Source: Betaproteobacteria bacterium (lineage in GTDB: Bacteria; Pseudomonadota; Gammaproteobacteria; Burkholderiales; Nitrosomonadaceae). From it: 5,315 bases of DNA. Position 1 is the stretch's first letter. Each line of letters begins with the position of its first letter. The notes beneath the pieces are model-generated. The model was not told the origin of the DNA, did not search any database, and was given only the letters and a program-made list of their open reading frames with translations. This document shows, in pieces, positions 1 to 5,154 of the stretch. The stretch is taken from contig JAHZIU010000108.1 of the NCBI GenBank assembly GCA_022601315.1, forward strand, positions 1 through 5,315, read 5' to 3'. The translations under genes were made by a program, and so were the position numbers.

Positions 1-38
1 GCATTTGGAATTTCACGTTCAATAATATATTTGGGCAT
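1..38 (-). CDS. DUF4242 family (SCO4226-like nickel-binding) protein, N-terminal fragment
   Basis: Only the first 12 codons are in the window; the gene runs off the left edge. The peptide reads MPKYIIEREIPN, the usual opening of DUF4242 proteins: a short beta strand followed by a conserved 'ERxIPxAG' start. Members are small ferredoxin-fold proteins, and the Streptomyces coelicolor member SCO4226 binds nickel. An AGGAG ribosome-binding site lies 7 nt upstream (46-50), which fixes the start. It lies downstream of the TetR gene on the same strand, across a 124-bp gap with its own promoter and an operator matching the one on the TetR promoter, so repression by that TetR is inferred. Family assignment rests on 12 residues and memory of the family, so another small alpha/beta-barrel protein is possible. 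Confidence 0.6.
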   Translation of the reverse strand, partial: MPKYIIEREIPN

Positions 39-45
39 TTCAAAT

Positions 46-88
46 CTCCTAATTAAAATATATATGACTGGTCGTCTTAAATTGGAAA
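46..88 (-). promoter_or_regulatory. Promoter, TetR-type operator and RBS of the DUF4242 gene
   Basis: Read on the minus strand, a -35-like TTTCCA (88-83), an 18-bp spacer and a -10-like TATATA (64-59) precede the AGGAG RBS (50-46). The operator ACGACCAGTCAT (75-64) is a near-perfect palindrome: ACGAC and GTCAT arms around a 2-bp centre, with one mismatch. It ends on the first base of the -10 hexamer, just as the tetR operator does at 782-771. The two sites share the pattern AAGACGACYRGTCRTAT in the same orientation. The operator is clear; the -35 is weak. Confidence 0.65.
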
Positions 89-100
89 CAAACAATAAAA

Positions 101-145
101 CCGCCATTTCTAATCCCTAAATAAAATTGAGAAAAGTTAATGGCG
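101..145 (-). terminator. Possible weak terminator after the TetR gene
   Basis: On the minus strand, CGCCATT (145-139) can pair with AATGGCG (108-102), and the second arm is followed by GTTTTATTGTTTG, a broken T-tract. The stem has 7 perfect pairs but the loop is 30 nt, long for an intrinsic terminator. It lies in the gap between the TetR stop (163) and the DUF4242 promoter, where a terminator would be expected. Confidence 0.3.
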
Positions 146-162
146 CTATAAAAATACATCTA

Positions 163-759
163 TCAAGCTTTAAAATAGTCACCGAGTAAATCTCGGCAGC
201 ACTGTTTAACGGGTGTGGATGATTTTTCCACTTTTGCTCTTAATAAAGCGCCTTGCCATGTGTTTACAAGTAAATCTGCCATTTCCTTATCTGATTTATC
301 TAATCTGATGGTGCCTTGTTGCTGCGCTTTAGCGATGCCGGATTGAAGTAAATCCCGATAACGGCTAATGGCTGATTGCAGAGACTCCTGGCAAATATTA
401 CTAGTATCTCCGATTTCCCCCATTAAATTGCCCAATAGACAACCGCCATTAAAATCATTTTTTTCGAGCTCAGAAATGAGTGCATCAAAGTAACGTTGTA
501 TAGCGCCAAGTGCATCGGTTTCCGAATTTTCCAGATACGTGGCTAATTGTGTAATGAAAGGATCAATGTAATGTTGGATAACTGCTGCACCAAAATTTTC
601 CTTGCTGCCAAAGTAGTTGTAAAAAGAGCCTTTAGGGATTTTAGCGGCGTTAAGAATCTCTTGTAACCCCGTTCCATGATAGCCGTGCCCCATAAGTAAT
701 GTAACACCTTGGTCTAATAAATTTTCCTTATTGGTTTCTTTCTTACTTAATTTACGCAT
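163..759 (-). CDS. NemR-like TetR-family repressor with redox-type Cys/Lys pair
   Basis: This is a cytoplasmic DNA-binding repressor of 198 aa counted from ATG 759. The N-terminal helix-turn-helix (residues about 8-55) contains the typical GLQEILNAAKIPKGSFYNYF recognition region, then SKENF. The C-terminal ligand domain carries GGCLLGNLMGEIGD and GALLRAK. These line up with E. coli NemR SGCLTVKLSAEVCD and GANLQAK, placing C107 and K176 at NemR Cys106 and Lys175, the residues that form its reversible sulfenamide switch toward electrophiles and hypochlorous acid. The frame stays open to an ATG at 810 (215 aa), but that start would place a promoter and operator inside the coding region. ATG 759 fits NemR's N-terminal length and coincides with the predicted transcription start. 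Neither start has a good Shine-Dalgarno. Autoregulation and control of the DUF4242 gene are inferred from the shared operators. Family is firm; the NemR-like sub-grouping is likely; the ligand is unknown. Confidence 0.88.
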   Translation of the reverse strand: MRKLSKKETNKENLLDQGVTLLMGHGYHGTGLQEILNAAKIPKGSFYNYFGSKENFGAAVIQHYIDPFITQLATYLENSETDALGAIQRYFDALISELEKNDFNGGCLLGNLMGEIGDTSNICQESLQSAISRYRDLLQSGIAKAQQQGTIRLDKSDKEMADLLVNTWQGALLRAKVEKSSTPVKQCCRDLLGDYFKA

Positions 760-765
760 ATATGA

Positions 766-794
766 ATAATACGACCAGTCGTCTTGTTTGTAAA
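766..794 (-). promoter_or_regulatory. tetR promoter with overlapping palindromic operator
   Basis: On the minus strand a -35 TTTACA (794-789), a 17-bp spacer and a -10 TATTAT (771-766) form a good sigma70 promoter. Between them lies ACGACTGGTCGT (782-771), a palindrome with perfect 5-bp arms and a 2-bp centre. Transcription should begin about 7 nt past the -10, at 759-760, which is the A of the ATG chosen for the regulator. The operator recurs with one arm mismatch at 64-75 before the DUF4242 gene. Bound repressor would cover the spacer and -10 and block RNA polymerase. Confidence 0.72.
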
Positions 795-847
795 GTGATA
801 TTGTTGGCATTTAATTACTTTAACTATTCAATCTCTTTTCTTGCCTA

Positions 848-1246
848 TTATCTTGGTTGCGGTACAACTTGCAGCCAGCCATTTGGGCACTCCTTAATGT
901 AAGGGTAGTAGCCGTCTGGATCCAGACAGTAATACCAATAACTGGTCTGGGGCTGTACAGGAACCGTGTGTTCTTGCTGGACATAAACCGGAGGTGTTGT
1001 CGGCGCCACTATCACTGGTGGGTAGGCGTAATAAGGGGGCGGATAGAAAAATGGATAGTCGAAACCGTAACCGTTGTAGAAGCCCGGGCCGCCAAAACCG
1101 CCACCATAAAATCCTGGACCATAAAAACCGCTGCCTATATGGATATCGAAATGACTATGTCCTCCGCGCGCCCAAACTGTACTAGTGGATACAGTTATGA
1201 TTGTAAACAGGATAATTGCAGAATGTATAAATTTTGTATTTTTCAT
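848..1246 (-). CDS. Small exported Gly/Tyr/Pro-rich protein, function unknown
   Basis: A 132-aa protein with a clear Sec signal peptide: basic start MKNTK, hydrophobic core (residues 9-22) and likely cleavage after VWA (residue 26). The mature part opens with RGGHSH, followed by a Gly/Phe/Tyr-rich stretch with GFYG/GFGG repeats (about 40-61), a Tyr/Pro-rich stretch (62-90), and a C-terminal YWYYCxxPxGYYPYIKECPxGW motif (103-124) with two cysteines, C107 and C120. This tail recurs in short exported proteobacterial proteins of unknown role; the two cysteines could form a periplasmic disulfide, which is inference. A GAGGAG ribosome-binding site lies 6 nt before the ATG (1258-1253). The stop is 37 bp before the longer possible start of the TetR gene on the same strand, with no terminator seen, so read-through into tetR is possible. 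It lacks a lipobox cysteine after the signal, so a lipoprotein is unlikely. Confidence 0.82.
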   Translation of the reverse strand: MKNTKFIHSAIILFTIITVSTSTVWARGGHSHFDIHIGSGFYGPGFYGGGFGGPGFYNGYGFDYPFFYPPPYYAYPPVIVAPTTPPVYVQQEHTVPVQPQTSYWYYCLDPDGYYPYIKECPNGWLQVVPQPR

Positions 1247-1542
1247 GTAAATCTCCTCACATGATAATTAAGTTATTAGTAGTTAGACATTCAATGATCC
1301 AGAAAATAATAAAGATGAGTGTAGCACTTAATCATTATTGCTATTATTTGCTTACATTAGGTACTATCAAAGTGTATGCACTACATACTTAAAGTTCTTT
1401 CTATATTGCAATAATATATATAAGTAATCCTTGAAAAATATCAAATAGCATTGGAACATGTGGATTTTCGTGTCTCCTGATTTTTAGAAAGAGCGTAGTA
1501 TTGTTTACAAGCTCAATCCAATAGCTGCGCGAGGCAAGAATT
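1247..1542. other. Divergent intergenic region with promoters for both sides
   Basis: This AT-rich stretch separates the leftward exported-protein gene from the rightward patatin gene and must hold both promoters. For the left gene, TTGATA (1370-1365), an 18-bp spacer and TAATAG (1346-1341) on the minus strand form a plausible promoter. Next to its -35 is an inverted repeat GTATG-N5-CATAC (1374-1388), a possible regulator site. A perfect 10-bp palindrome TATTGCAATA lies at 1404-1413. For the right gene only weak hexamers were found, for example TTAAAG-N17-TAATAT with the -10 near 1411-1416. No small gene was recognised. Confidence 0.4.
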
Positions 1543-3351
1543 GTGAATAAATATATTGAATGCACACTTAGGAACGGATCATTACTACGTGACTTAAGCG
1601 ATGAAGAAATTCAACAAGTTTTCAATGCTGGATCTCAACGCAAGTATAAAAGTGGTGAGAAACTTTGCGCACAAGATCAAGTTGGTGAAAGCATGTTTAT
1701 CATCTTATCTGGTCGGGTACGTATGACCGTGCATAAAGAAGATGGCAATGAACAAGTGCTCGGTACTCTGCAGCCGGGCGATCATTTTGGTGAGCTGGTT
1801 TTGTTGATCGGTGACCGGAGAACTGCGACAGCAATAGCTTTAATGGATACCGAAGTTATAGAAATCGCTAAACGGGATTTTCATGACTTAATCAAACAGG
1901 TGCCTGAATTCTTGTTCAAACTTAGCCGGACTATTAGTGGATGGTTGCGTAGCCAATTGACAGGAGAAATTGCACGCAACAAACCAGGTGTTATCGGAAT
2001 AATTCGCAGTTCGGAACTGACATCAGTTTTTGTACATCAGATTACACAATATTTTGTCGAAAAAAATAAAAAAATCGAAATTTTCTCTGATCGTCCGACT
2101 TACTGGAAATCAATAGGTTGCGAGCAACTTCATGTAATATCCCACGACACAAATAAGAAATTACAGTGGAGCCTATCTGAAGCTGCTGAGCAATGTGATC
2201 ATGTGTTTGTCGATATCAAAAGTGAGCACTTAATCCCAGAGTTTTTGATGCAGTGTGAGCGTATCTGGTGGTTCGCCGAGCAGAATAAAGCAAAAAGTCG
2301 TGAGAATATTGAACGGATTAGTAATCTTCTTCAGCTACAGCCCAAGCTCGTGAGTCGTTTGCAAATTGTCTGGGTGCAGCCCAAATCGCATGTGCTAGCT
2401 AGAGTAATACAACACGGTGTCGCAACAAAATTAGACGAAATACGCTGTGCCTACGACCGAAAAACAAAAAACCTACGAACTTCTGATCTGGCACGTTTGT
2501 ACCATGCTGCCCGAGGCGTTCAACTCGGGTTGGCATTGGGGGGTGGTGGTGCACATGGACTTGCTCATATTGGTGTCATCGCAGCATTAGAAGAAAACAA
2601 TCTGTTTTTTGATCGACTTGCGGGAACCAGTGCGGGTGCAATTATAGCTGGAGGGCATGGTGCTGGATTTAATCAAAAACACTTGCTAAGACTATTTAAT
2701 AAAGAAATGCAAGTTCCCGGGTTTATGAAATTTGTCCCAAAAGCAACCAAGTGGCATTTGCTGGGATTATTTCGTTTCGGTCTGGTCGAGCAACGATTCC
2801 GAAAGTATCTAAAAAATATTACTATCGAACAGTTACTGTTACCAGTCCATATGGTTTCGGTTGATTTGATCGGTGGTCAAGCTGTAACTCGCTCGCAAGG
2901 TGATGTAGTCAACTGTATACTGGAAAGTATCAACTATCCAATATTTGGCAAGCCAATTTTTCGTGATGGCCTGGCTTTGGTAGATGGCGGTGTATTAATT
3001 AATGTACCTAGCTCTGTATTGCGCAAACAACAAGTTGATTACATTGTTGGTGTAGATGTAGGAACAATACTGTCCCCCAACTTTGGCAAGAACACGGCTC
3101 AAACATGCGTGGCCAATATGAAACCAGTCGGTTACTTGTCAACACTGAATCGAGTACTAGATGTCAGTGCACAGGAACTGGCCAAGCTACACATGTCGGA
3201 GAGTAATTTCTTGATCACGCCTGATACTTCATCATGTCCTTTTGAAGATTTCTCACGTGGCGAGCAATTATTCGAAATTGGCTACAACGCGGCGCAAGCA
3301 GTCATGCCCGAATTAAAACAAAGCTATGAAGACTTTGTCGAACGGGTATGA
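1543..3351 (+). CDS. NTE-type phospholipase: cNMP-binding domain fused to patatin domain
   Basis: A 602-aa protein with a GTG start, chosen because GAGG (1531-1534) lies 8 nt upstream. Residues about 14-130 form a cyclic-nucleotide-binding domain. Its phosphate cassette FGELVLL...DRRTATA keeps the Glu (E84) and Arg (R93) that hold the nucleotide phosphate and ribose, so cAMP or cGMP binding is plausible. A linker of about 190 residues follows, resembling the region between these domains in neuropathy target esterase. Residues about 327-500 are the patatin domain: oxyanion loop GGGGAHG (333-339), nucleophile elbow GTSAG with S363, and DGG with D481, so the Ser/Asp dyad is intact. The family hydrolyses ester bonds of phospholipids or lysophospholipids; length and layout match mycobacterial Rv2565-type proteins. 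No transmembrane segment or signal peptide is evident, so it is probably cytosolic or peripheral at the inner membrane. The oxyanion loop has His where Arg or Lys is common. An inferred role is lipid turnover gated by a second messenger; the substrate is unknown. Confidence 0.93.
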   Translation: MNKYIECTLRNGSLLRDLSDEEIQQVFNAGSQRKYKSGEKLCAQDQVGESMFIILSGRVRMTVHKEDGNEQVLGTLQPGDHFGELVLLIGDRRTATAIALMDTEVIEIAKRDFHDLIKQVPEFLFKLSRTISGWLRSQLTGEIARNKPGVIGIIRSSELTSVFVHQITQYFVEKNKKIEIFSDRPTYWKSIGCEQLHVISHDTNKKLQWSLSEAAEQCDHVFVDIKSEHLIPEFLMQCERIWWFAEQNKAKSRENIERISNLLQLQPKLVSRLQIVWVQPKSHVLARVIQHGVATKLDEIRCAYDRKTKNLRTSDLARLYHAARGVQLGLALGGGGAHGLAHIGVIAALEENNLFFDRLAGTSAGAIIAGGHGAGFNQKHLLRLFNKEMQVPGFMKFVPKATKWHLLGLFRFGLVEQRFRKYLKNITIEQLLLPVHMVSVDLIGGQAVTRSQGDVVNCILESINYPIFGKPIFRDGLALVDGGVLINVPSSVLRKQQVDYIVGVDVGTILSPNFGKNTAQTCVANMKPVGYLSTLNRVLDVSAQELAKLHMSESNFLITPDTSSCPFEDFSRGEQLFEIGYNAAQAVMPELKQSYEDFVERV

Positions 3352-3362
3352 GTCTAGTCACT

Positions 3363-3389
3363 TGTAGCAGCTATCGCGTAGTTGCTGCA
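3363..3389 (+). terminator. Hairpin just after the patatin gene
   Basis: TGTAGCAGCTA (3363-3373) pairs with TAGTTGCTGCA (3379-3389) over 11 positions around a 5-nt TCGCG loop. Nine pairs are Watson-Crick and two are G-U wobbles in the plus-strand RNA; the minus strand would have A-C mismatches instead. It starts 11 nt past the stop codon. No T-tract follows (TAAGATAATAAG), so it may be a Rho-type 3' end, an mRNA-stabilising end, or an attenuated terminator rather than a classical one. Confidence 0.5.
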
Positions 3390-3486
3390 TAAGATAATAA
3401 GCTCCCACTAGAAACCAAATAACCTTTAATATTTGCTATGCATGTCATATAAAGGGCATTCTATTCGCTTTAAATTTCATTTTAAA

Positions 3487-3717
3487 ATGCAAAAATCTGA
3501 TAAAGAACTTGATGCGCGGGGCTTAGTTTGTCCACTACCCATCTTGCGTACAAAAAAATCCTTGGCCGAGATGACCAGTGGTCAGTCGCTAAAAGTTATC
3601 ACCACCGACCCAGGAAGCGTGATTGATTTTCAGGTATTCGCTGAGCAAACGGGTAATGCGTTATTGTCGATGTCTGAAGTTGACGATGAATTTATTTTCT
3701 TGTTAAGAAAGAAATGA
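3487..3717 (+). CDS. TusA/SirA-family sulfur-carrier-like protein
   Basis: A 76-aa cytoplasmic protein of the TusA/SirA/YedF fold. The diagnostic N-terminal motif ELDARGLVCPLPILRTKK has the CPxP signature, with C15 as the likely persulfide-carrying cysteine. DPGS and a DFQVFAEQTGN segment (about residues 41-57) follow, then a final strand EFIFLLRKK. TusA proteins pass sulfur as persulfide for tRNA thiolation, molybdenum cofactor or sulfur oxidation; which partner applies here cannot be told, since no tus, dsr, rhodanese or sulfur-transport gene is adjacent. The frame is open further upstream (TTG 3433, ATG 3442), but ATG 3487 gives the usual family length of 75-81 residues and begins just before the conserved motif. 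No Shine-Dalgarno is visible before it; an AAAGGG at 3451-3456 is too far away. It is probably its own transcription unit, 135 bp after the patatin gene and behind a hairpin. Family confident, exact start moderate. Confidence 0.88.
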   Translation: MQKSDKELDARGLVCPLPILRTKKSLAEMTSGQSLKVITTDPGSVIDFQVFAEQTGNALLSMSEVDDEFIFLLRKK

Positions 3718-3800
3718 CGCGATGGGTCACTGCTAATTTATGAGTGATTTAAATACTGTCAGAAAAATTATATTCTCGAGAGGATAGTACGGGATTTTTG

Positions 3801-3829
3801 ATTCTGTATTTCTGCAGAATGGCTTTCTT
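3801..3829 (+). terminator. Candidate terminator after the tusA-like gene
   Basis: ATTCTGTA (3801-3808) pairs with TGCAGAAT (3813-3820) over 8 positions, including one G-U wobble, around a 4-nt TTTC loop. GGCTTTCTT follows, a short imperfect T-tract. The stem is AT-rich and thus weak, and it lies 83 nt past the stop codon. It is the best terminator candidate for the tusA-like gene. Confidence 0.4.
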
Positions 3830-3921
3830 CATATTATGATTTATCAACTGTGCGTACTTTAGGCTGCCACAGGTAGTATGAAACATTACCAGTCACAGTT
3901 AGCAAGTTGTAAATATTTGTA

Positions 3922-3948
3922 GGCTTTGTTCCATAAATTCAGATTTTG
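3922..3948 (+). mobile_element. Orphan IS5/IS903-like terminal sequence
   Basis: The stretch beginning GGCTTTGTTCCATAAATTC closely resembles the terminal inverted repeat of IS903-group IS5-family elements, GGCTTTGTTGAATAAATC as remembered, and the similarity continues with AGATTT just inside. In this orientation the element body would lie to the right. No matching AACAAAGCC end and no transposase coding sequence were found to the right, so this is at most a decayed or deletion-truncated end. A chance match cannot be excluded without a database comparison. Confidence 0.4.
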
Positions 3949-3968
3949 TAGTTTTTCTTATTCACGCT

Positions 3969-4015
3969 GTACAGGTGTGATTTGGTTTTTGTGAAATAAC
4001 AATTCGCACCTGTAC
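3969..4015 (+). repeat. 47-nt imperfect palindrome / long hairpin
   Basis: GTACAGGTGTGA (3969-3980) faces TCGCACCTGTAC (4004-4015) with a single T/G difference, and symmetry continues inward (TTG/CAA at 3982-3984 and 4000-4002; TTT/AAA at 3988-3990 and 3994-3996) to a 3-nt loop centred on 3992. In total 19 of 22 positions pair, counting one G-U wobble. CGCT (3965-3968) and AGCG (4020-4023) could extend the stem past a 4-nt bulge. No T-tract follows. It could be a REP/MITE-like unit, an RNA structure or a dimer-protein binding region; function unknown. Confidence 0.7.
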
Positions 4016-4196
4016 TCTCAGCGGTTCACACGATGTAATTAGTATCGTCCCTTTGTCTGCAACGTTTTGTTTCTGTTGAGCAGCAGTCATTCTGTGTCAG
4101 TGTAAAACGGCAAATGAATTAAGAATCACTTGGCGCCAAACTTGCCAATCCGTGAATGTCAGCAAAATCTTACACTCTAAATTAGTTGAAGTAAGT

Positions 4197-4212
4197 TGTG
4201 ACTTTTATCACA
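4197..4212. promoter_or_regulatory. Perfect CRP-type binding site (TGTGA-N6-TCACA)
   Basis: TGTGACTTTTATCACA matches the CRP half-sites exactly with the correct 6-bp spacing. The next gene downstream starts at 4513, about 300 bp away, and nothing is encoded leftwards nearby. A class II promoter would start near 4246 with TACTGT as a poor -10. The site is convincing on sequence; its target is not clear. Confidence 0.6.
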
Positions 4213-4382
4213 GCCATGGTCGATTAAGCTATTTACTGTATGAATCGTGATTTTGAAAATTACTTTATTTAGCGGCGCAAATAAGAAAAAAGAAACCCTA
4301 CGAATAAGTAATTAATAAGCAGTAGAAATGCATACAAGTGAGCGCGGATTTGATCCTCAATTTTGCGTTGTATTTAATTCGA

Positions 4383-4467
4383 AATTACACCTCTTATCGT
4401 TTATCAAACTTGTGTTTTTTATTAAGAATCGCAATTACACCTTATGTTCTTTAGGTGCCTTGTGTTT
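4383..4467 (+). repeat. Two direct-repeat pairs at an exact 50-bp period
   Basis: AATTACACCT occurs at 4383-4392 and 4433-4442, and CTTGTGTTT at 4409-4417 and 4459-4467. Both pairs are offset by exactly 50 bp, so the region reads as a worn tandem duplication with about 28 of 50 positions still equal. It lies directly upstream of the second TetR gene; CACCT and AGGTG also form a small inverted repeat at 4438-4456. It may hold operator sites for that regulator. Confidence 0.5.
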
Positions 4468-4512
4468 CGTAAAACAGTGAATCAAAAAATTTTAAGAAAG
4501 GAAAATCAAGTA

Positions 4513-5100
4513 ATGAAGTCTGGTCGGCCACTTGAATATGATTTGGAAGAAGTGCTTGAAATTGCCATGCACTTATTTTGGCGTAAAGGATACAACGACA
4601 CATCCATCAGTGATTTACTTAAAGCAATGAAAATTTCTAAAAGCACTTTCTATTATGCTTTTAATAGCAAATATCAGTTGTTTGAGCAGTGTATTTATCG
4701 ACTCAGAGATCGACAAATAGCCAAGACAATGATTGATCTGCAGCAAGCAGAGAATGGTCGAAGCTTTATTGAAAAACTGCTATATGATATTGAAAAAATT
4801 ACATACACTAAAGAATCATCACATAACGATTTCTTAATGGATACAGTGTTTGAGACTTCAGAACATCACCCAAGAATCGCTACTTTAATTTCTAATACTT
4901 CATTGCGTTTTGTAGAAATACTTAAATTGGCAATTGAAAGAGGGCAGTCCGAACAAGTTATTTCAGAACATAAAGACCCTAATGAATTGGCATATTATTT
5001 CATAAGTAGTATTGCCGGTTTAAGAACGATGGCCAAAGCGAACACTGAACAAAGAAATATTAGAAATATTATATGTATTACATTGACTGCACTTGATTGA
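4513..5100 (+). CDS. TetR/AcrR-family transcriptional regulator
   Basis: A 195-aa DNA-binding protein starting at ATG 4513. An upstream in-frame ATG at 4444 would add 23 residues unlike the family. The chosen start has AAGGA (4498-4502) 10 nt before it and opens with MKSGRPLEYD, the classic GRPxxxD start of this group. The helix-turn-helix spans about residues 10-55 (FWRKGYNDTSISDLLKAMKI, then KSTFYYAFNSK). The C-terminal domain includes FLMDTVFETSEHHPRIATLI and a final helix pair around ELAYYFISSIAGLRTMAKA. Many relatives have GCLLxN at the spot where this protein has NDFLMD, so the cysteine used by NemR-type sensors is absent and a small-molecule ligand is more likely; that is inference. 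It has no adjacent obvious target gene in the window. Autoregulation through the repeats upstream (4383-4467) is possible. Superfamily assignment is firm, ligand and regulon unknown. Confidence 0.9.
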   Translation: MKSGRPLEYDLEEVLEIAMHLFWRKGYNDTSISDLLKAMKISKSTFYYAFNSKYQLFEQCIYRLRDRQIAKTMIDLQQAENGRSFIEKLLYDIEKITYTKESSHNDFLMDTVFETSEHHPRIATLISNTSLRFVEILKLAIERGQSEQVISEHKDPNELAYYFISSIAGLRTMAKANTEQRNIRNIICITLTALD

Positions 5101-5124
5101 TTCAATCTGAACTCCTTAGTCTGT

Positions 5125-5154
5125 TGCTTAGTTAATGGCCAATCTAATTAAGCA
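5125..5154 (+). terminator. Hairpin after the second TetR gene
   Basis: TGCTTAGTTA (5125-5134) pairs with TAATTAAGCA (5145-5154) over 10 positions, one a G-U wobble in plus-strand RNA, around a 10-nt loop. It begins 25 nt after the stop codon. No T-tract follows, so termination is uncertain; it may only mark or protect the mRNA end. Confidence 0.4.

Larger units (their letters stand above)
3718..4512. other. Long intergenic region, no convincing gene
   Basis: About 800 bp between the tusA-like gene and the second TetR gene. All frames hold only short open stretches without recognisable protein features. Contents, each listed separately, are a terminator-like hairpin, an orphan IS-like end, a 47-nt palindrome, a CRP-type box and 50-bp-period direct repeats. 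A perfect palindrome TTGGCGCCAA lies at 4130-4139, 57 bp before the CRP-type box. ATTAAGAATC occurs twice (4118-4127 and 4421-4430), which may be chance. The density of symmetric sites suggests regulatory or decayed mobile DNA. Confidence 0.55.

Noticed and set aside
857..1264. Plus-strand open frame of 135 aa across the exported-protein gene
   Set aside because: It is antisense to a gene with a signal peptide, a good RBS and a recognisable C-terminal motif. The plus-strand peptide has no family features and no proper RBS. A shorter nested frame at 994-1185 was rejected for the same reason.
1404..1413. TATTGCAATA palindrome as a specific operator
   Set aside because: A 10-bp palindrome in AT-rich intergenic DNA with no second copy and no clear promoter overlap is weak evidence on its own.
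3433..3486. N-terminal extension of the TusA-like protein from TTG 3433 or ATG 3442
   Set aside because: Family members are 75-81 aa and the extra residues show no family likeness; ATG 3487 gives 76 aa. Lack of an RBS before any of the starts leaves some doubt.
3839..3855. GATTTATCAACTGTGC as the other end of an IS903-like element
   Set aside because: It resembles an outward-facing GATTTATTCAACAAAGCC end only in part and lies on the wrong side of the end at 3922 to bound one element with it.
4328..4480. Possible 50-aa ORF starting with MHTSERGFD
   Set aside because: It has no convincing Shine-Dalgarno, has unremarkable composition, and runs through the 50-bp repeats toward the TetR start. 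It could be a leader peptide but nothing positively supports it.
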